Shown: piece after piece, positions 1-11,052 of the stretch
How the letters are laid out: each line of letters begins with the position of its first letter
Position numbering within the stretch: the stretch's first letter is position 1
NCBI GenBank assembly: GCA_947650285.1
Contig: CANTFL010001445.1
Span: 558,001 to 622,000, forward strand
Reading direction: 5' to 3'
DNA length: 64,000 nucleotides
DNA from: Hyaloperonospora brassicae
Lineage: Eukaryota > Oomycota > Peronosporomycetes > Peronosporales > Peronosporaceae
The notes under the pieces: generated by a model
Seen by the model: the letters and a program-made list of their open reading frames with translations, nothing else
Database searches by the model: none
What the model was told of the DNA's origin: nothing
Translations under genes and position numbers: made by a program

Positions 1-1
1 C

Positions 2-614
2 TGCGAGCTCACCGAATTTGTGTATGCCGTGGAAGCGCAACTCTGCGAAGAAGAAACGTGCTTTGTGGGGGCGAGTATGTGCCGGAATCAATTTCGGGCC
101 TGCCGTCTACAGCTCAGGGTCACGCTTTAAGGAATAGCCATGTTCGCGGCGAGACCCATTGACCCAGGAACCGTTGTGTGTCAGTATTGGGGAAAATTCG
201 TACTCGCCGAGCAGCGCGACGCGGCGTACACCTTCAAGCTGTTTGAGAGAAATACAGGCAGACAACAGGATTTCGTGAGCGCTGAGCAAGTTGTTCGAAA
301 GCCCTATCCGTCGCTCACGCTTGCAACTCGAACACGGAGTACGTCGAGGTTCGTGGACTCCGTAGGGTGGTCGTGTCGCTTGTGTCCCAAAGGGCGATAA
401 AATTGGCGAGGAAATAACCGCGGACTACACGGGGCGCACTGGGGATCCGTTGTGGTTTCACTACCAGTGCCCGGTCCATAAGGACGAGAATTACGCCGCG
501 ATACACTTGCTTGGGATAAAGCGTGAGGCGCGGGACACCGGCGAAGAGAAGGTGGGAGAAGAGTGGCACGACATCGTAAACGTTCCGCTCCAACTGAGAG
601 AGAAGAGGGAATAG
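2..614 (+). pseudogene. SET-domain histone methyltransferase fragment, broken
   Basis: Three segments in different frames together look like the AWS/SET region of a histone lysine methyltransferase. Positions 2-130 give a cysteine-rich stretch ending in an in-frame TAA just before the ATG at 140. Positions 140-310 resemble the SET start (MFAARPIDPGTVVCQYWG, the usual 'fA..di..Ge.v.eY.G' pattern). After a frame change near 300 comes a run resembling the SAM-binding NHSC motif (here AHACNSNTEY), then GEEITADYTG, the catalytic 'GEEIT.DY' signature, and a tail ending at TAG 612-614. With a stop, a frameshift and no upstream part in the window it is probably inactive; an unrecognised intron could remove one break but not the TAA easily. 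The family assignment is from motifs I recognise; which SET subfamily is unknown. Confidence 0.6.
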
Positions 615-2200
615 TAGGTTAGGCCTGAGATAGACCACCATAATAACCCACGAAATCAGATTGTGGCATAAAATAGAAGGCCTTGAGACACTTGCCAAAT
701 CGATGGTAACTATTGTGCCATCAGCCGCGGTAGTTATAGCTCCAGTAGCTTATACTTTATATGCAGCAGCGAATTCCATTCAAAAGATTATTGGGGTAAG
801 AGCAACTAATTACGATATTTTATTACGGTGAAGCGAAGATTGGAGAATTTGAAGTAGAAATGTTTTGACCTATTCTGACAGTACAAATGTACCTACTTCT
901 TTCCCCCTCTTAGCACGGAAAGCACGTAGGAAGATCCTTGTCTGTAATTTTACCGCAGATTGGCGTAAAGAGTTAGCCGCGGTACGCTGTCATTTAAAAA
1001 TTTACAAAAAAGCGGTAGATCTCCATCAAATTGCCATATTGCGACACATCCTGGACCGAAGAATATGCTCAACAGGCGTAAGATAATGCAAACGCCCACG
1101 TACGTTTTGTGGTTATCCTCAGCACGATCGACAATATGCACGCTAATCTTGCTCTCGATAAAGAGCACGGGTACCCTTCCTCTCTTAACAGCATGTATGC
1201 CACTCACTGTAGATAGAGCTTAACCCTTGTTAAGACTAATGCACACCGATATCACTATGATCGACATGTTTGGAGCATTGCGAGCGTTCAAAATGTTAAC
1301 GCCCAGCATCTAACATTGTCGTTCACAATACTTCTTCCAATACCACGAAATGCGATGAAAATTTTTCCATCATCTGAGCGGCAAAGTACTCATCGTTTCG
1401 CATAATATTACTTAGCATCCTATGTTGCGAATAATATGCGCACTACTCTTCACAAATTTAGTCGTTCCGCGACACCGCGCCGTTGCTGAAGCTTGAAAAC
1501 ACAAAATTTTCATATTCTTATTCGGTCTCACATGCTTTCTCCTCAAAATTGATACCGATGACATTTCCTACCCTTGCTAAAGAAGCACTGCTCTTCACGT
1601 ATAATTCGGTTTCGCCATATAGAGCGTTTCCGATGGTAGCAGCATCAATGCTTTTCACTTATTTTCATATTTTTGAAGTATGAAAATAAGAGTTGTTAGC
1701 TGTCATCGAACTTTTTTGCATATTGTGCATATTGTGCAATCCCGCAGACGTGCACGGCATATTCCGTATGGTAAGGTTTGACGCTACCGAGTGGAATCCA
1801 TCGCATCAACTATGACACATGTTTTCACAACGTTATCGAGGATTATTGCATTCGGCGCATTTTCGTGTGTTCTTTACGACCACTGAAGCATGTATTAGTC
1901 ACACCACGATTTTGCATCTACATGCGTGTATATTGCAACTCAGCGAATTAAGCCATTTTAAGTATGACTGTGTAATAAGCCGTGGTCTATGTAGTGAAGA
2001 GTGCGAGAGTTAGATTTATCGACATCCACAAGTCGACCTGTGACGTGTAGAATCTAATCAAGTTTTGCTCTCATGGACAAGACAAACTTCAATACTATAA
2101 TCTACCGGTCTACGAGCATTAACATGCGTCTTTACCCATTTCGAACTTTTCGCAGAAAGCCTTGTTCCATGGCTTGAGCTACCTAAGTCCGTTTTGACTT
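615..2200. other. Intergenic, no supportable gene
   Basis: AT-rich sequence with only short, unrelated open frames. I see no domain motif, repeat unit or RNA gene. Confidence 0.5.
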
Positions 2201-2208
2201 CGGATTTG

Positions 2209-2785
2209 TCAAACATTTGCATGACTTTTTATATTTCTCTTGCTGGATGCACATGGGTAGAGAGCTCGCTGATGTGCGGTCGCCCATGCGAAGTTGGCTC
2301 TATAGTGTTCGATACGCTGAACCTTGTGGACAGCTAGCTGATTCAGGTCTAGTTCTCGATCGCCTTCGATATCCTGCTGAGATATCTCTTCGATGGCTTG
2401 TCGCCTGTCCTCCTCTTGTGCTTGGTGCGCTAGCCACTTATGCATCTTTACCTCCTTCTGCGCATGACCCTGGGCTCTTACTAATGACTGCTGCTTCTCT
2501 TACGCGTACGCGGTGTGATAAGCTTCTATCTTTTGTCGGAATTGAGCCATTTAATTGTTGAGACTGGCTTTACAAACGTATGTCTTCGTTCCACGTTGTT
2601 AGGCGTTCTCCAGCTTACTGACGCCATGAAATAATAGCTGTTTGTTGAAGAAGCTTTGGTAATTAAGTCGATTGGTGTGTAAATCATCGTATTGAAAAGG
2701 TCGCCTGGCGCATAAGCTATAATGATGCAGATGCTCTTCGAGCTGTTCAATCTCATTCATCCGGACATGCATCAACGTAGCAGGA
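2209..2785 (-). pseudogene. Decayed minus-strand coding remnant beside a solo LTR
   Basis: On the minus strand, overlapping open frames at 2209-2445 and 2599-2886 give charged, glutamine-rich sequence such as LAHQAQEEDRRQAIEEI, reminiscent of the helical Gag of the Gypsy elements further along. The frames are broken and I cannot match them to a known domain. The adjoining LTR at 2786 also reads on the minus strand, so this could be the start of a Gag after the LTR, but the 5-bp target duplication around the LTR argues instead for a solo LTR in older sequence. Confidence 0.3.
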
Positions 2786-3220
2786 TGTAACGGGGCACTG
2801 TTGACTACGTACTGGTTGACCAGTACGGAGTATACTTCCACTGACGACAGTGGTCGACAGTGCCCTGCTAGGTGTTGAAGGAACACAGAGGAAGGAAAGG
2901 AGACTAAGTAGTCAGACTAGTCTCTGGTAAAAATAAAACTGTATTAATATAATTAAGTCCTATAAATCCTTGAATCTCTGTTGTCCTGACTTAATTATAC
3001 TAATATAACTAAATGTATGATGACGTCTACTCACCACCCATTGCGCGCGTCTAGCGATTGGCGTGTTGATATCGTGATGATATCAACCAATGAGTAGACC
3101 CTTCGGTCATCTCAACAATATCGCCATGTCTGTGATATTGTTAAAAGAATATTCGACGTGATATTCTTTATTGTCAAATTGTTTTAACGACAGTTTCATG
3201 TAACGGGCTACCCCGTTACA
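2786..3220 (-). repeat. Solo LTR of the chromovirus family, minus orientation
   Basis: 435 bp bounded by TGTAACGGGG and CCCCGTTACA, the 10-bp terminal inverted repeat of this LTR family. Flanks are CAGGA (2781-2785) and TAGGA (3221-3225), a 5-bp target duplication with one mismatch. It matches the LTRs at 30868-31305 and 38193-38633 in reverse orientation, including the GCTAGACGCGCGCAATGGG-like core (here slightly shortened). No internal domain follows, so it is most simply a solo LTR left by LTR-LTR recombination. Confidence 0.85.
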
Positions 3221-3225
3221 TAGGA

Positions 3226-5606
3226 CGTTGGTAAGAGGTGACGCATCGCTACTTGCAGCATTGCGTCATGTCCTTGACGCTGCTAGTGCGCGAGACACTC
3301 TGTCACTGATGCGAAGTCGTTTGCCTTGTGTCTCATAACCTAAATGCAAGTGCGATGTATACCACCTGCGACGTCGCTAATGAATGGTAGGGCTGCCCGC
3401 AAAGCTAAATACGACAGGGAAGCAGTGTTGTACGCTGTAATTTTTTGGAACTGAAATGTATCAATCTTCCATTGCTTACTTCTTACGTCTTGCGCATCCA
3501 TCAGTCGATCGCGACTGCTCAATTCTTTCGCAGATGTCTGATCTCCAGCATTCACTTGAGCATCATTGCCAGGTGGTGAACGCAGTGGAATTCACCGTAA
3601 AAGCCACGCACGGTCTTCCAGCCTACTTGGCCCCTCTTCTAAGTTCTACGAATGCGACGTCCCCACTCGAAAGCGAAAACAGACGCACGCAGTGTCGCTA
3701 GTGCCAAGCAGAGGTGGGGCTCAATTTTCGATCGAATTATATTCTGGCTCATCGCAGGTGATTAGTGTTTCCCCACGGCAAGAATTATTACAATCAATTT
3801 TTGTGGAAAGTCGAAGAAGGTTTGACAAAGATGAAGTTCTTCCTCGGGTGAATTGTCCTCCGATAAGGCTTAACTTTCGGTAGACTATCGAATTGGGCGT
3901 CCGACGAGCTCGTGATACAATGAATGTGTCACGCGAGGACAAGTCACAGCTAAAATAATAGAAGTAGGGCTGTTTCATCATAGTGCTCATATTGTTCGCT
4001 CATTATAGCATACATGGGTGAGTGTGGAATTCTGTCTTCATTTAAAATTGTTTTATCGAAAGGTAATTTCCTTATTTCATACGTCGACAGTATAGTGGCG
4101 TTGTATGCGTCTTGGATAGCAAGTGATAACGTTCGTAGCCTTCAGCAGCCCGTCTACTTTCCTGCGATACATCGGGAAGGGACACAGGCATCACGTGGGA
4201 TGACTTTCACCGTTTCTGTCAGGTGAATCTGTTTTGACATCAGGCTATCGTTGTCAATGGGTCTTCTACTTTCTCGTACTAGACTGCCTTCTAGATGTCC
4301 ATTCGAACCGGTCTTTGTTCAACACCGGCCGTTCTCCCTGTCTTCTATAATGTGATATGGGGCTTTGGAGAAGCTACGGGTGATATGCTCGCAGCTGATT
4401 ATGCTGTTTCCTACCTCTAGCATGTCTCTCCACTAAGTTCAACTCATCTATTTCAGCACAGGCTTTATTGAGAGTAGATGGTCGCTGACTCACAAACGCA
4501 GACAGCTATCGATCTGGGCATGGCAGTAAGCTCTTCGAATTTGTCGATGTTACAGACCTTCTTACGCTCGTCACAACTGATCGCATGCTGCAGATTAAAA
4601 CTGACGGTAACGCCCCGCAAGTGCCAGCATACTACGTCTGCAGCTATGCTTTTTGCTCCTATTGGAGGGGCTTGGCTGCTGATGTGGAAAGGCACGTCTG
4701 TTGAGGTGAAGAGGCACAACGGACGTTGGAAAGGCCCAACCTTTGAAATAGCAGGAGTGATTTAAGGAACCTAAGAGCAATTCGTGTAGCCTACGCAGGA
4801 GACATTCACCTGTAACGGGTACAGTGGCAACAAGGACACAAGATCATTGCATTTGGCCTTCGATTATCTATCCAACGCTCAAGGAAAGCAACAATTCCGA
4901 TACAGGAAAGAGGCTTAACCTTGGCACAACACAAGTTCACGCCATCCGTGACATGTGAAGCAACGTTAGGTGTAACTTCTGAATACATTGCTAAACTACA
5001 GCTTCATCAAATATCCCTAGCACATGAAAAAAAGAAAGCAGCGTGTTTTTTTACGCCTTGATGTGCGTGTCAAAGCTACCCAGGAGCCTGCGGATAAATG
5101 TCATGTCAGCGTGTCAACATCAGACGCCTGAAGTTGAGTTCTTGACGTATGCGGGTGGTCATGGCTTGCTACGGGTGATGTTGTAGTTGCTTGGTCCGAT
5201 CTGCTTCTTGATCAGTGACTTTGATGCGCCGTTTGTTTGTGTATGCCACAACAATGCGATTAGTTTTGACAGCCTCGCGCCCATCTATTCACACAACTTA
5301 CAGACAAGCAAATGTGCGTGGAAAGGACACTGCCGATGAAAAGTGCCTGCACACGACCGCCAATCACGTTTGCTAAATCAACAAGCGCTGTGTTGAACGG
5401 CGCTTAATCGACACTTACTGTATAATAAAGTGTTCATCCCTACGGGCTGTATTCAAAAGTGCTCGCATCCAAACGCTCGGTACCAAAAAGACGGCCTTCG
5501 GCAGCCCCTTACTCTATCTCCACGGATCGCAAGCCGCCCCTATCTATCTATCTATCCATCCATCCATCCAATTATCCATCCACCCCGACCACTGCTCGCT
5601 CCCGTC
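3226..5606. other. Intergenic, no supportable gene
   Basis: Short frames such as 3566-3883 and 4478-4765 have no recognisable domain and no consistent neighbour. I see nothing else here until the promoter region of RPL4. Confidence 0.45.
5541..5584. repeat. TATC/CATC tetranucleotide microsatellite
   Basis: Runs of TATC then CATC units lie about 200 bases upstream of the RPL4 start codon, probably in its promoter or 5' leader. This is a length-variable locus by nature. Confidence 0.85.
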
Positions 5607-5610
5607 GTGC

Positions 5611-5626
5611 CCTCATTCGATTCAGT
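5611..5626 (+). promoter_or_regulatory. Possible oomycete initiator element of RPL4
   Basis: CCTCATTCGATTCAGT resembles the oomycete Inr core (TCAYTYY) and sits about 170 bases before the RPL4 ATG. It is a motif match only; no transcription start data can be seen. Confidence 0.3.
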
Positions 5627-5784
5627 GCCGTCCCATCCCCGCAATAGTGCCCCCCAAACGACTGGCCCTGCTGCGTCGCAGCGTCGTCAAAGCTGCGGCC
5701 GCCCCGCGCCGCCACAATTGGAATCGTCGCCGTTCCCTCCGCGTTCGCCCCCTGTTCCTCCACCGCCCCGAGCGCCTCTTTCCC

Positions 5785-6948
5785 ATGGCGTCCGCAGCCG
5801 CCAACCGCCCCGTCGTGTCCGTGCTCTCGGTCGAGGGCGAGCGCCCGACAGTCACCGCGCAGATCGCGCTCCCCGCCGTGTTCACGGCGCCCATCCGCCC
5901 CGACGTCGTCACCTTTGTGCACACGAACATGGCCAAGAACCGCCGCCAGGCGTACGGCGTCTCGCGCGAAGCGGGGCACCAGCACTCGGCCGAGTCGTGG
6001 GGCACGGGGCGCGCCGTGTCGCGCATCCCGCGTATCCAGGGCGGCGGCAACCAGAGCTCGGGTCAGGCCGCGTTCGGCAACATGTGCCGCGGCGGCCGCA
6101 TGTTTGCGCCCACGCGCATCTGGCGCAAGTGGCACCGCAAGATCAATGTGAACCAGCGGCGCTACGCCGTGGCGTCGGCCCTTGCGGCGTCGGCCGTGCC
6201 GGCGCTCGTGATGGCGCGTGGCCACCGCGTTGAAAAGGTGCCGGAGATTCCGCTCGTGCTGGACGACGCGGTCGAGTCGGTCGAGAAGACTGCGCAGGCG
6301 CTCAAGGTCTTGGCCAAGATTGGCGCCGACGTGGAGGTCGAGAAGGTCAAAGCCTCGAAGAAGATCACGACGGGGCGCGGCAAGTCGCGCAATCGCCGCT
6401 ACACGATGCGGCGCGGTCCGTTGATTGTGTTTGCCACGGCCAACGGCGTGGAGAAGGCGTTCCGCAACATCCCGGGCGTCGAACTCGTGAACGTCGAGCG
6501 CCTGAACCTGCTCCAGCTCGCGCCGGGGGGCCACCTCGGCCGCTTTGTGATCTGGACCAAGTCGGCGTTCCAGAAGCTGGACGGCCTCTACGGCACGTAC
6601 GCGAAGAAGTCGACGTCGAAGACTGGCTACCAGCTCCCGCGGCACCAGATGAACAATGCCAACTTGGGCCGTCTGATCAACTCGGACGAGATCCAGTCGG
6701 TCGTGCGCGCGGGTACGTACGCGAAGCACCGCCGCTTTCAGAAGAAGAACCCGCTGAAGAACTTGGGCGCGATGGTCAAGCTCAACCCGTACACGCTCGT
6801 GGCGCGTCGTGCGGAGCTACGTGCGGAGGCCCTTCGAGCGGAGAAGAAGGCGGCGGCGGCGGGTCAGAAGCGCAAGAACTCGTGCAAGACGGACCCGAAG
6901 CGCAAGGCGCAGTCGCGTGCTCTGTTTATCAAGAACTCGCTGGATTAG
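5785..6948 (+). CDS. RPL4: 60S ribosomal protein L4
   Basis: 387-residue eukaryotic uL4, a core large-subunit protein that lines the peptide exit tunnel. The start is the ATG at 5785 ([18 protein letters not shown]), in CCCATGG context; the frame is open further upstream but only from non-ATG codons. Family landmarks are visible: [18 protein letters not shown] (tunnel loop region, about residues 73-90), the [13 protein letters not shown] stretch, the [15 protein letters not shown] block, and the C-terminal lysine/arginine-rich eukaryotic extension with RRHQMNN-like sequence ([18 protein letters not shown]). It has no intron and strong G/C preference at third positions, as expected for a highly expressed gene. 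Length is within the yeast (362) to human (427) range. Confidence 0.97.
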   Translation: MASAAANRPVVSVLSVEGERPTVTAQIALPAVFTAPIRPDVVTFVHTNMAKNRRQAYGVSREAGHQHSAESWGTGRAVSRIPRIQGGGNQSSGQAAFGNMCRGGRMFAPTRIWRKWHRKINVNQRRYAVASALAASAVPALVMARGHRVEKVPEIPLVLDDAVESVEKTAQALKVLAKIGADVEVEKVKASKKITTGRGKSRNRRYTMRRGPLIVFATANGVEKAFRNIPGVELVNVERLNLLQLAPGGHLGRFVIWTKSAFQKLDGLYGTYAKKSTSKTGYQLPRHQMNNANLGRLINSDEIQSVVRAGTYAKHRRFQKKNPLKNLGAMVKLNPYTLVARRAELRAEALRAEKKAAAAGQKRKNSCKTDPKRKAQSRALFIKNSLD

Positions 6949-7446
6949 GTGCTGTCTGCGCCTGTGACTCGAGCTCAGCGGGGACGAGAGCTCACTTTGT
7001 TTAACGAAGCTGCGGTGGGTGTCGCTGGGCGTTTGATCGATCCGCGTGTAACGACTAGAGACGTAGCGGTTGAGATGAGCAAATGGTGCAGATAATACAC
7101 GCACAGTCGTGAAAGAGGGAACTGATGGGTTGATGGGCGAGTGGAAGGGGTTCCTTATGCATTGTGAGCTCACGATCAGATGGGCGGGGCGGGGCTTGGA
7201 GTGATGGCATGTCGCGGTCTATTTCAAGCAGGTCGCACATGACCTGTTAGACGAGGCGGTCTAGCTTTGTCGGGACTATCATTGACCAGACGCATGGGAC
7301 AACATGTCCACCATCGACTTGCTGACATGATGCGCGTTTGACCGAGTGGTCGAGTTCGCAAGCGCATCACCATGTTTACGACTTTAATGTGGCTTCGAGC
7401 TCGGGAGGAAGAGGCGACTTGGCCTTGTTCGAATCAGGTCTCCGTC
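6949..7446. other. Convergent intergenic region between RPL4 and the DA1-like gene
   Basis: The 3' flanks of two convergent genes. I see no further gene or clear repeat. Confidence 0.6.
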
Positions 7447-9718
7447 TCACGGAAACGACGCGTGGTGCCGAATCGCGTCAAACATTTGTTGCAGCGAGTT
7501 GACTCGCTTGTAGGCCTTGTAGGCTTCGCGAAAGCCGTCGCCGTAGATCGCCGACAAATCGGTCTTGAGTTGCTGCATGTAAAACTTGCGCAGTCGACTC
7601 TCGTACGAGCGTGTCTTGGAGTCTTTGCGCTCGACCACGTGCTTGTACTTCAAGAACAGATAGCTCATCAATTGGCAAACCCCTTCTTCGATCTAATGCA
7701 CGTCAAAGCTTTGCGTCAATGGACATCGTACGCTCGACATGGGACACACACGAGCCGTACCTTGGGTGGGATACTATCGGGAAAGTTGTCGCTGAGCTTG
7801 ATGTAAGCGTGAGTAGCTTCGTGGGCCAGAATTGAGGCCGTCAGGTCATACGGAAGACCGTGTAGGATCAGGATTGCGTTCACTGAGCGAGTCTGGTCGT
7901 CGCAAAAGTACACACGCGTTAGCAGTCGACTATAATCCAACAAATGGGTAGAAGCCACAGCACATACGTCGCTCGCAAAGCGCACAACTACTGACCGTTT
8001 CGATGGAGGCTACTCTAGGAACCGCTTGCTTGCCAGTTCGAACCATGTGCTGAATTTTTGACACCTCCGAGAGGCACATGCCTCGAGTCACGGGGCATTT
8101 CACGGGCTTATTGCCAAGCGTCGGTACAGTGGCCTTCTCGTGAGCGTTACGGTGCTCATTCAAGACAGAGGACTCCACCAGGTAGACCGGGATCTACGTA
8201 CAAAGTCATCATGTCGCATTGGCACAGTGCTATGCGTCGCGCCATACTGCGAAAAAACGGTGCATGGATGCGAACCTCAGGAAGGTTGATGCCGATGGCC
8301 CTCATGTACGCCCACACTTCCTTGACCACATCTTGCGCCTGTCGTACACACATGCGTCCTCGCCACATGTCATTTAGCATGCATAGCCACCTCATCATTG
8401 TGCTAGTATAGATCAGCAGTACCTCGCTCGTATCGAGCACAATGTACTTGCAACAATCATGGCAGACCTTGCGTCTGTCACTGAGCTGGTGGAACTGGCG
8501 GTCGGGAGCAATCGGCTGATACAGTCCTTCCGTCAGCTTCACGATGGCCGTTCGTTCGATAAATTAATTTGTACGAACCTCGACGCGTTGGCAGCTGCAG
8601 CAGCGATCACGATTATCGTGCTCGGCACAATAGTTTAGGTTCCAGAAAGGCATTATCTGCACGAACGCCGCACAATTAGCCAGTACAAAAGTGGCGTGAA
8701 CGTAAACGTCGCCGACGCACCTTGAACGCAATTTTCTGCGTGCCTGGTTGGTACGGAATAAAGTCCGCACATACATCACACCTGTCGCGAAAGTCGTAGT
8801 GTCAACTAAATTACGGCACTTCCACCTCGTCGACGACACGGCCACGCACCTTGGATGAAAAAGCTGTTTGTAGCACTCATGGTCGTAATACTCGCCGTCC
8901 TTGACTTGGAACTTGTTTGTCAAGAACTTTTGATGGCATGCAGCGCAGCGGAAGCAATCCGGGTGGTATGCTTTGCCCTGGACGTTGGTGCGAGGTCCGT
9001 ACCTACCATTGCGACAACACGAGTCATCAAAACATACCCTTCAACTGCGCGAACAAAATGTAAGAGCACAGGCAAAAACCACACTTGATCTCGCCCTTGC
9101 AGCCAGGACATTGTACCACGCGGATCGCATTGCAAGCTCCACAGGACGCCGCTGCGTCCTCGGTATTGAAAAACGTGCAAGTATCACAAGCCCACCCCGT
9201 GCCAAGCGCAGCAGCTCGATCGTCACTAACGTGGACGCTGGCACCAAAGCGTTTCTCAAGGGGCACTGGGTCCACGCGGTCGTTCCTCAGCGGTTTGGTC
9301 GTTGTAGTGATAGTTCTCGTCGTCACGCGGGGCGGCGGGGCACATTCCGCATGGTAGTGGCCGCCCTTTACCACTTGGAAGCGACTCGGGAGCGGCTTCT
9401 TGCAGCCCGCGCAGCAGAAACAGTCCGGATGATAGGTCAGGCCATTCACGTGTAGCCGTTTGCCGTACCTGACGTATGGAGTGGAAACAGAGAGCCAAAA
9501 GCGGTTACGCGAGAGAAGAGGAACTCACAAGAGACGACCACAGACACGCGCGAGAGAGAGAGAGAGAGAGAGAGCGACTGCACTACAACAGTCGTCACCC
9601 ACTTGATCTCGCGCTTGCACGTGGGGCATTGGAGGACGCGGATAGCGCTACAGGCTCCGCAGCTGGCGGCCGAGTCGACCGCATTGAGGAACGTGCACTG
9701 GGGACAGCTCCAGCCCAT
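7447..9718 (-). CDS. DA1-like LIM-domain peptidase with RanBP2-type zinc fingers, 10 exons
   Basis: Spliced model, minus strand: 9718-9603, 9468-9085, 9002-8850, 8781-8721, 8656-8579, 8536-8423, 8338-8276, 8193-7996, 7892-7761, 7692-7447; all phases agree, giving 514 residues. Domain order: RanBP2/NZF zinc finger (GWSCPQCTFLNAVDSAASCG), LIM zinc ligands (CPTCKREIK, YHPDCFCCAGC), a second NZF (GWACDTCTFFNTEDAAASCG), a second LIM (YHPDCFRCAACH), a LIM-like segment (RCDVCADF, YCAEHDNRDRCCSC), then the DA1 peptidase with AILILHGLPYDLTASILAHE, zincin motif HEATH and downstream EEGVCQ. In plants DA1 is a ubiquitin-activated peptidase limiting organ growth; the role here is inferred only. The 42-bp intron 8578-8537 is the least certain. 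A (GA)n run lies in intron 1. Confidence 0.85.
9552..9574. repeat. (GA)n microsatellite
   Basis: About 11 GA dinucleotides inside intron 1 of the DA1-like gene (on its strand a CT tract that could act as a polypyrimidine run). Confidence 0.9.
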
Positions 9719-10042
9719 GACTACAAGTGAGTGAGTGAGTGCAACTCGTCGCACGCGGTACTTGTGCTGTGCTGTACGAAATCGACTGATTTGCAATCTT
9801 TTCTGATCCCGTCTGTGTCCGTGTTGTTCATCGAAGGGGTACTCTAATTTAGACGACTTACTTGTTTAAAACGAAACGTAGCGGCGTTTTAATCCCAAAG
9901 ACTACGAAACAAACACATACATCAAACACATGGTGCGTCGATCGCTGTCCAGCAGCTCCTGCGCGGACGTGTGGGGTCGTCGTGCCTTTGGTATCCATGC
10001 GACAGCAATGCACTGACGCCCCGTGTCGTGCTGCGTTTTGTG

Positions 10043-10781
10043 ATGGATTATGTCGTCGTACAGAGCTCTTCCGACGCGTCGAAGAATAACAGCGCTTCGA
10101 GTGCTCCTGCCACTGGTCCAACTGACGCCCAGGACCTCACGGTTTTCGTACGTGTTTAAAACAGCTTTTCTTGTGGCGGTGGTATGCACTCGTGGCACGT
10201 CGTTGTTTTATTTGCTCATTGTGTTGTTGTTGTGGTGTTTGTTGGCTACTGTGTAGGTGCAAAGTTTGCTAGAGCAAATGGTGCGTCGTCATGCAGCAGC
10301 ATTGTGTTTCCTTCTAGACTCGATCGAGCTTGCCTTGTTGTGAACATTTTGTTTGTCTTGACTGTGCTTTAATCATCATGCAGCAATCACGATTTGCGCA
10401 AATGTCGGACGTCATCATTGCGAGAAATATCCTTTCCACATTGACATTGTTTCGTATTATGCACGTTTCGGCATGCCATGAGACGAGGCTCAGAAGCTGT
10501 CATGGAGACTAGAATGAAGACCTTGTGTTGGGTTTCCTTGACCTTAAGCGTATTGTGTTTTCTTGCTATTGCGGATGTTTACTCGACGACATGGGTTCGC
10601 GTATTGATGAGCTGGAAAAGTCGATCGGAGGCTTGATGGAGCAGGTGAGAGGACAACCACAATTGCTCGGATCAACAAGTGTGAAAGCGGCTGTTCTCAC
10701 TCGCTGTACGTGCAGGCAAACGAAGATGGCAACGACAAGGATCCGCGGGAATCCACGGCCCCTACGCCCAAGGAAGAATGA
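10043..10781 (+). CDS. HSBP1: Heat shock factor-binding protein 1, five exons with one AT-AC intron
   Basis: Exons 10043-10147, 10257-10280, 10384-10426, 10583-10644 and 10716-10781 splice to 99 residues. The conserved HSBP1 core is clear: DAQDLTVF, VQSLLEQM, QSRFAQMSDVIIAR, IDDMGSRIDELEKSIGGLME, which forms the trimeric coiled coil that binds heat shock factor in animals and plants. Introns 1, 2 and 4 are GT-AG. Intron 3 (10427-10582) begins ATATCCTTT and ends AC, and only this boundary restores Arg-Ile-Asp-Asp, so it is a probable U12-type AT-AC intron. Exon 2 is a 24-base microexon. The start ATG at 10043 gives a short N-terminal tail; other starts are possible. It is divergent from the DA1-like gene. 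Confidence 0.9.
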
Positions 10782-11052
10782 ATGCGTGACGAGTGCAACG
10801 TCGTCACGTCGTCACGCCGACTCCAAGACAGCACACAGCACTCTTGATGTAGCTGAACAAAACACGTATCCAGATCGGCTTTGCATTGAAGATTCGTTGC
10901 AAACAATAACGTACTTGACGGTGTTTTCCTACATATGCCCCTCTAATTGTGGCACAACGACAAAAGTAGCGACATCATCAGAGGGCACTCGTCGTCGTCT
11001 AAAGTCATCCGGCCGATTAGCCTCCTTCACTCCGGACCGCGCAAATCTGCGC

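Noticed and set aside
2599..2886. Minus-strand 95-residue gene
   Set aside because: Its start lies inside the solo LTR and no downstream continuation or domain supports it.
5572..6729. A 385-residue minus-strand open frame opposite RPL4
   Set aside because: Shadow of the GC-rich RPL4 gene; arginine/alanine/valine-rich with no motif.
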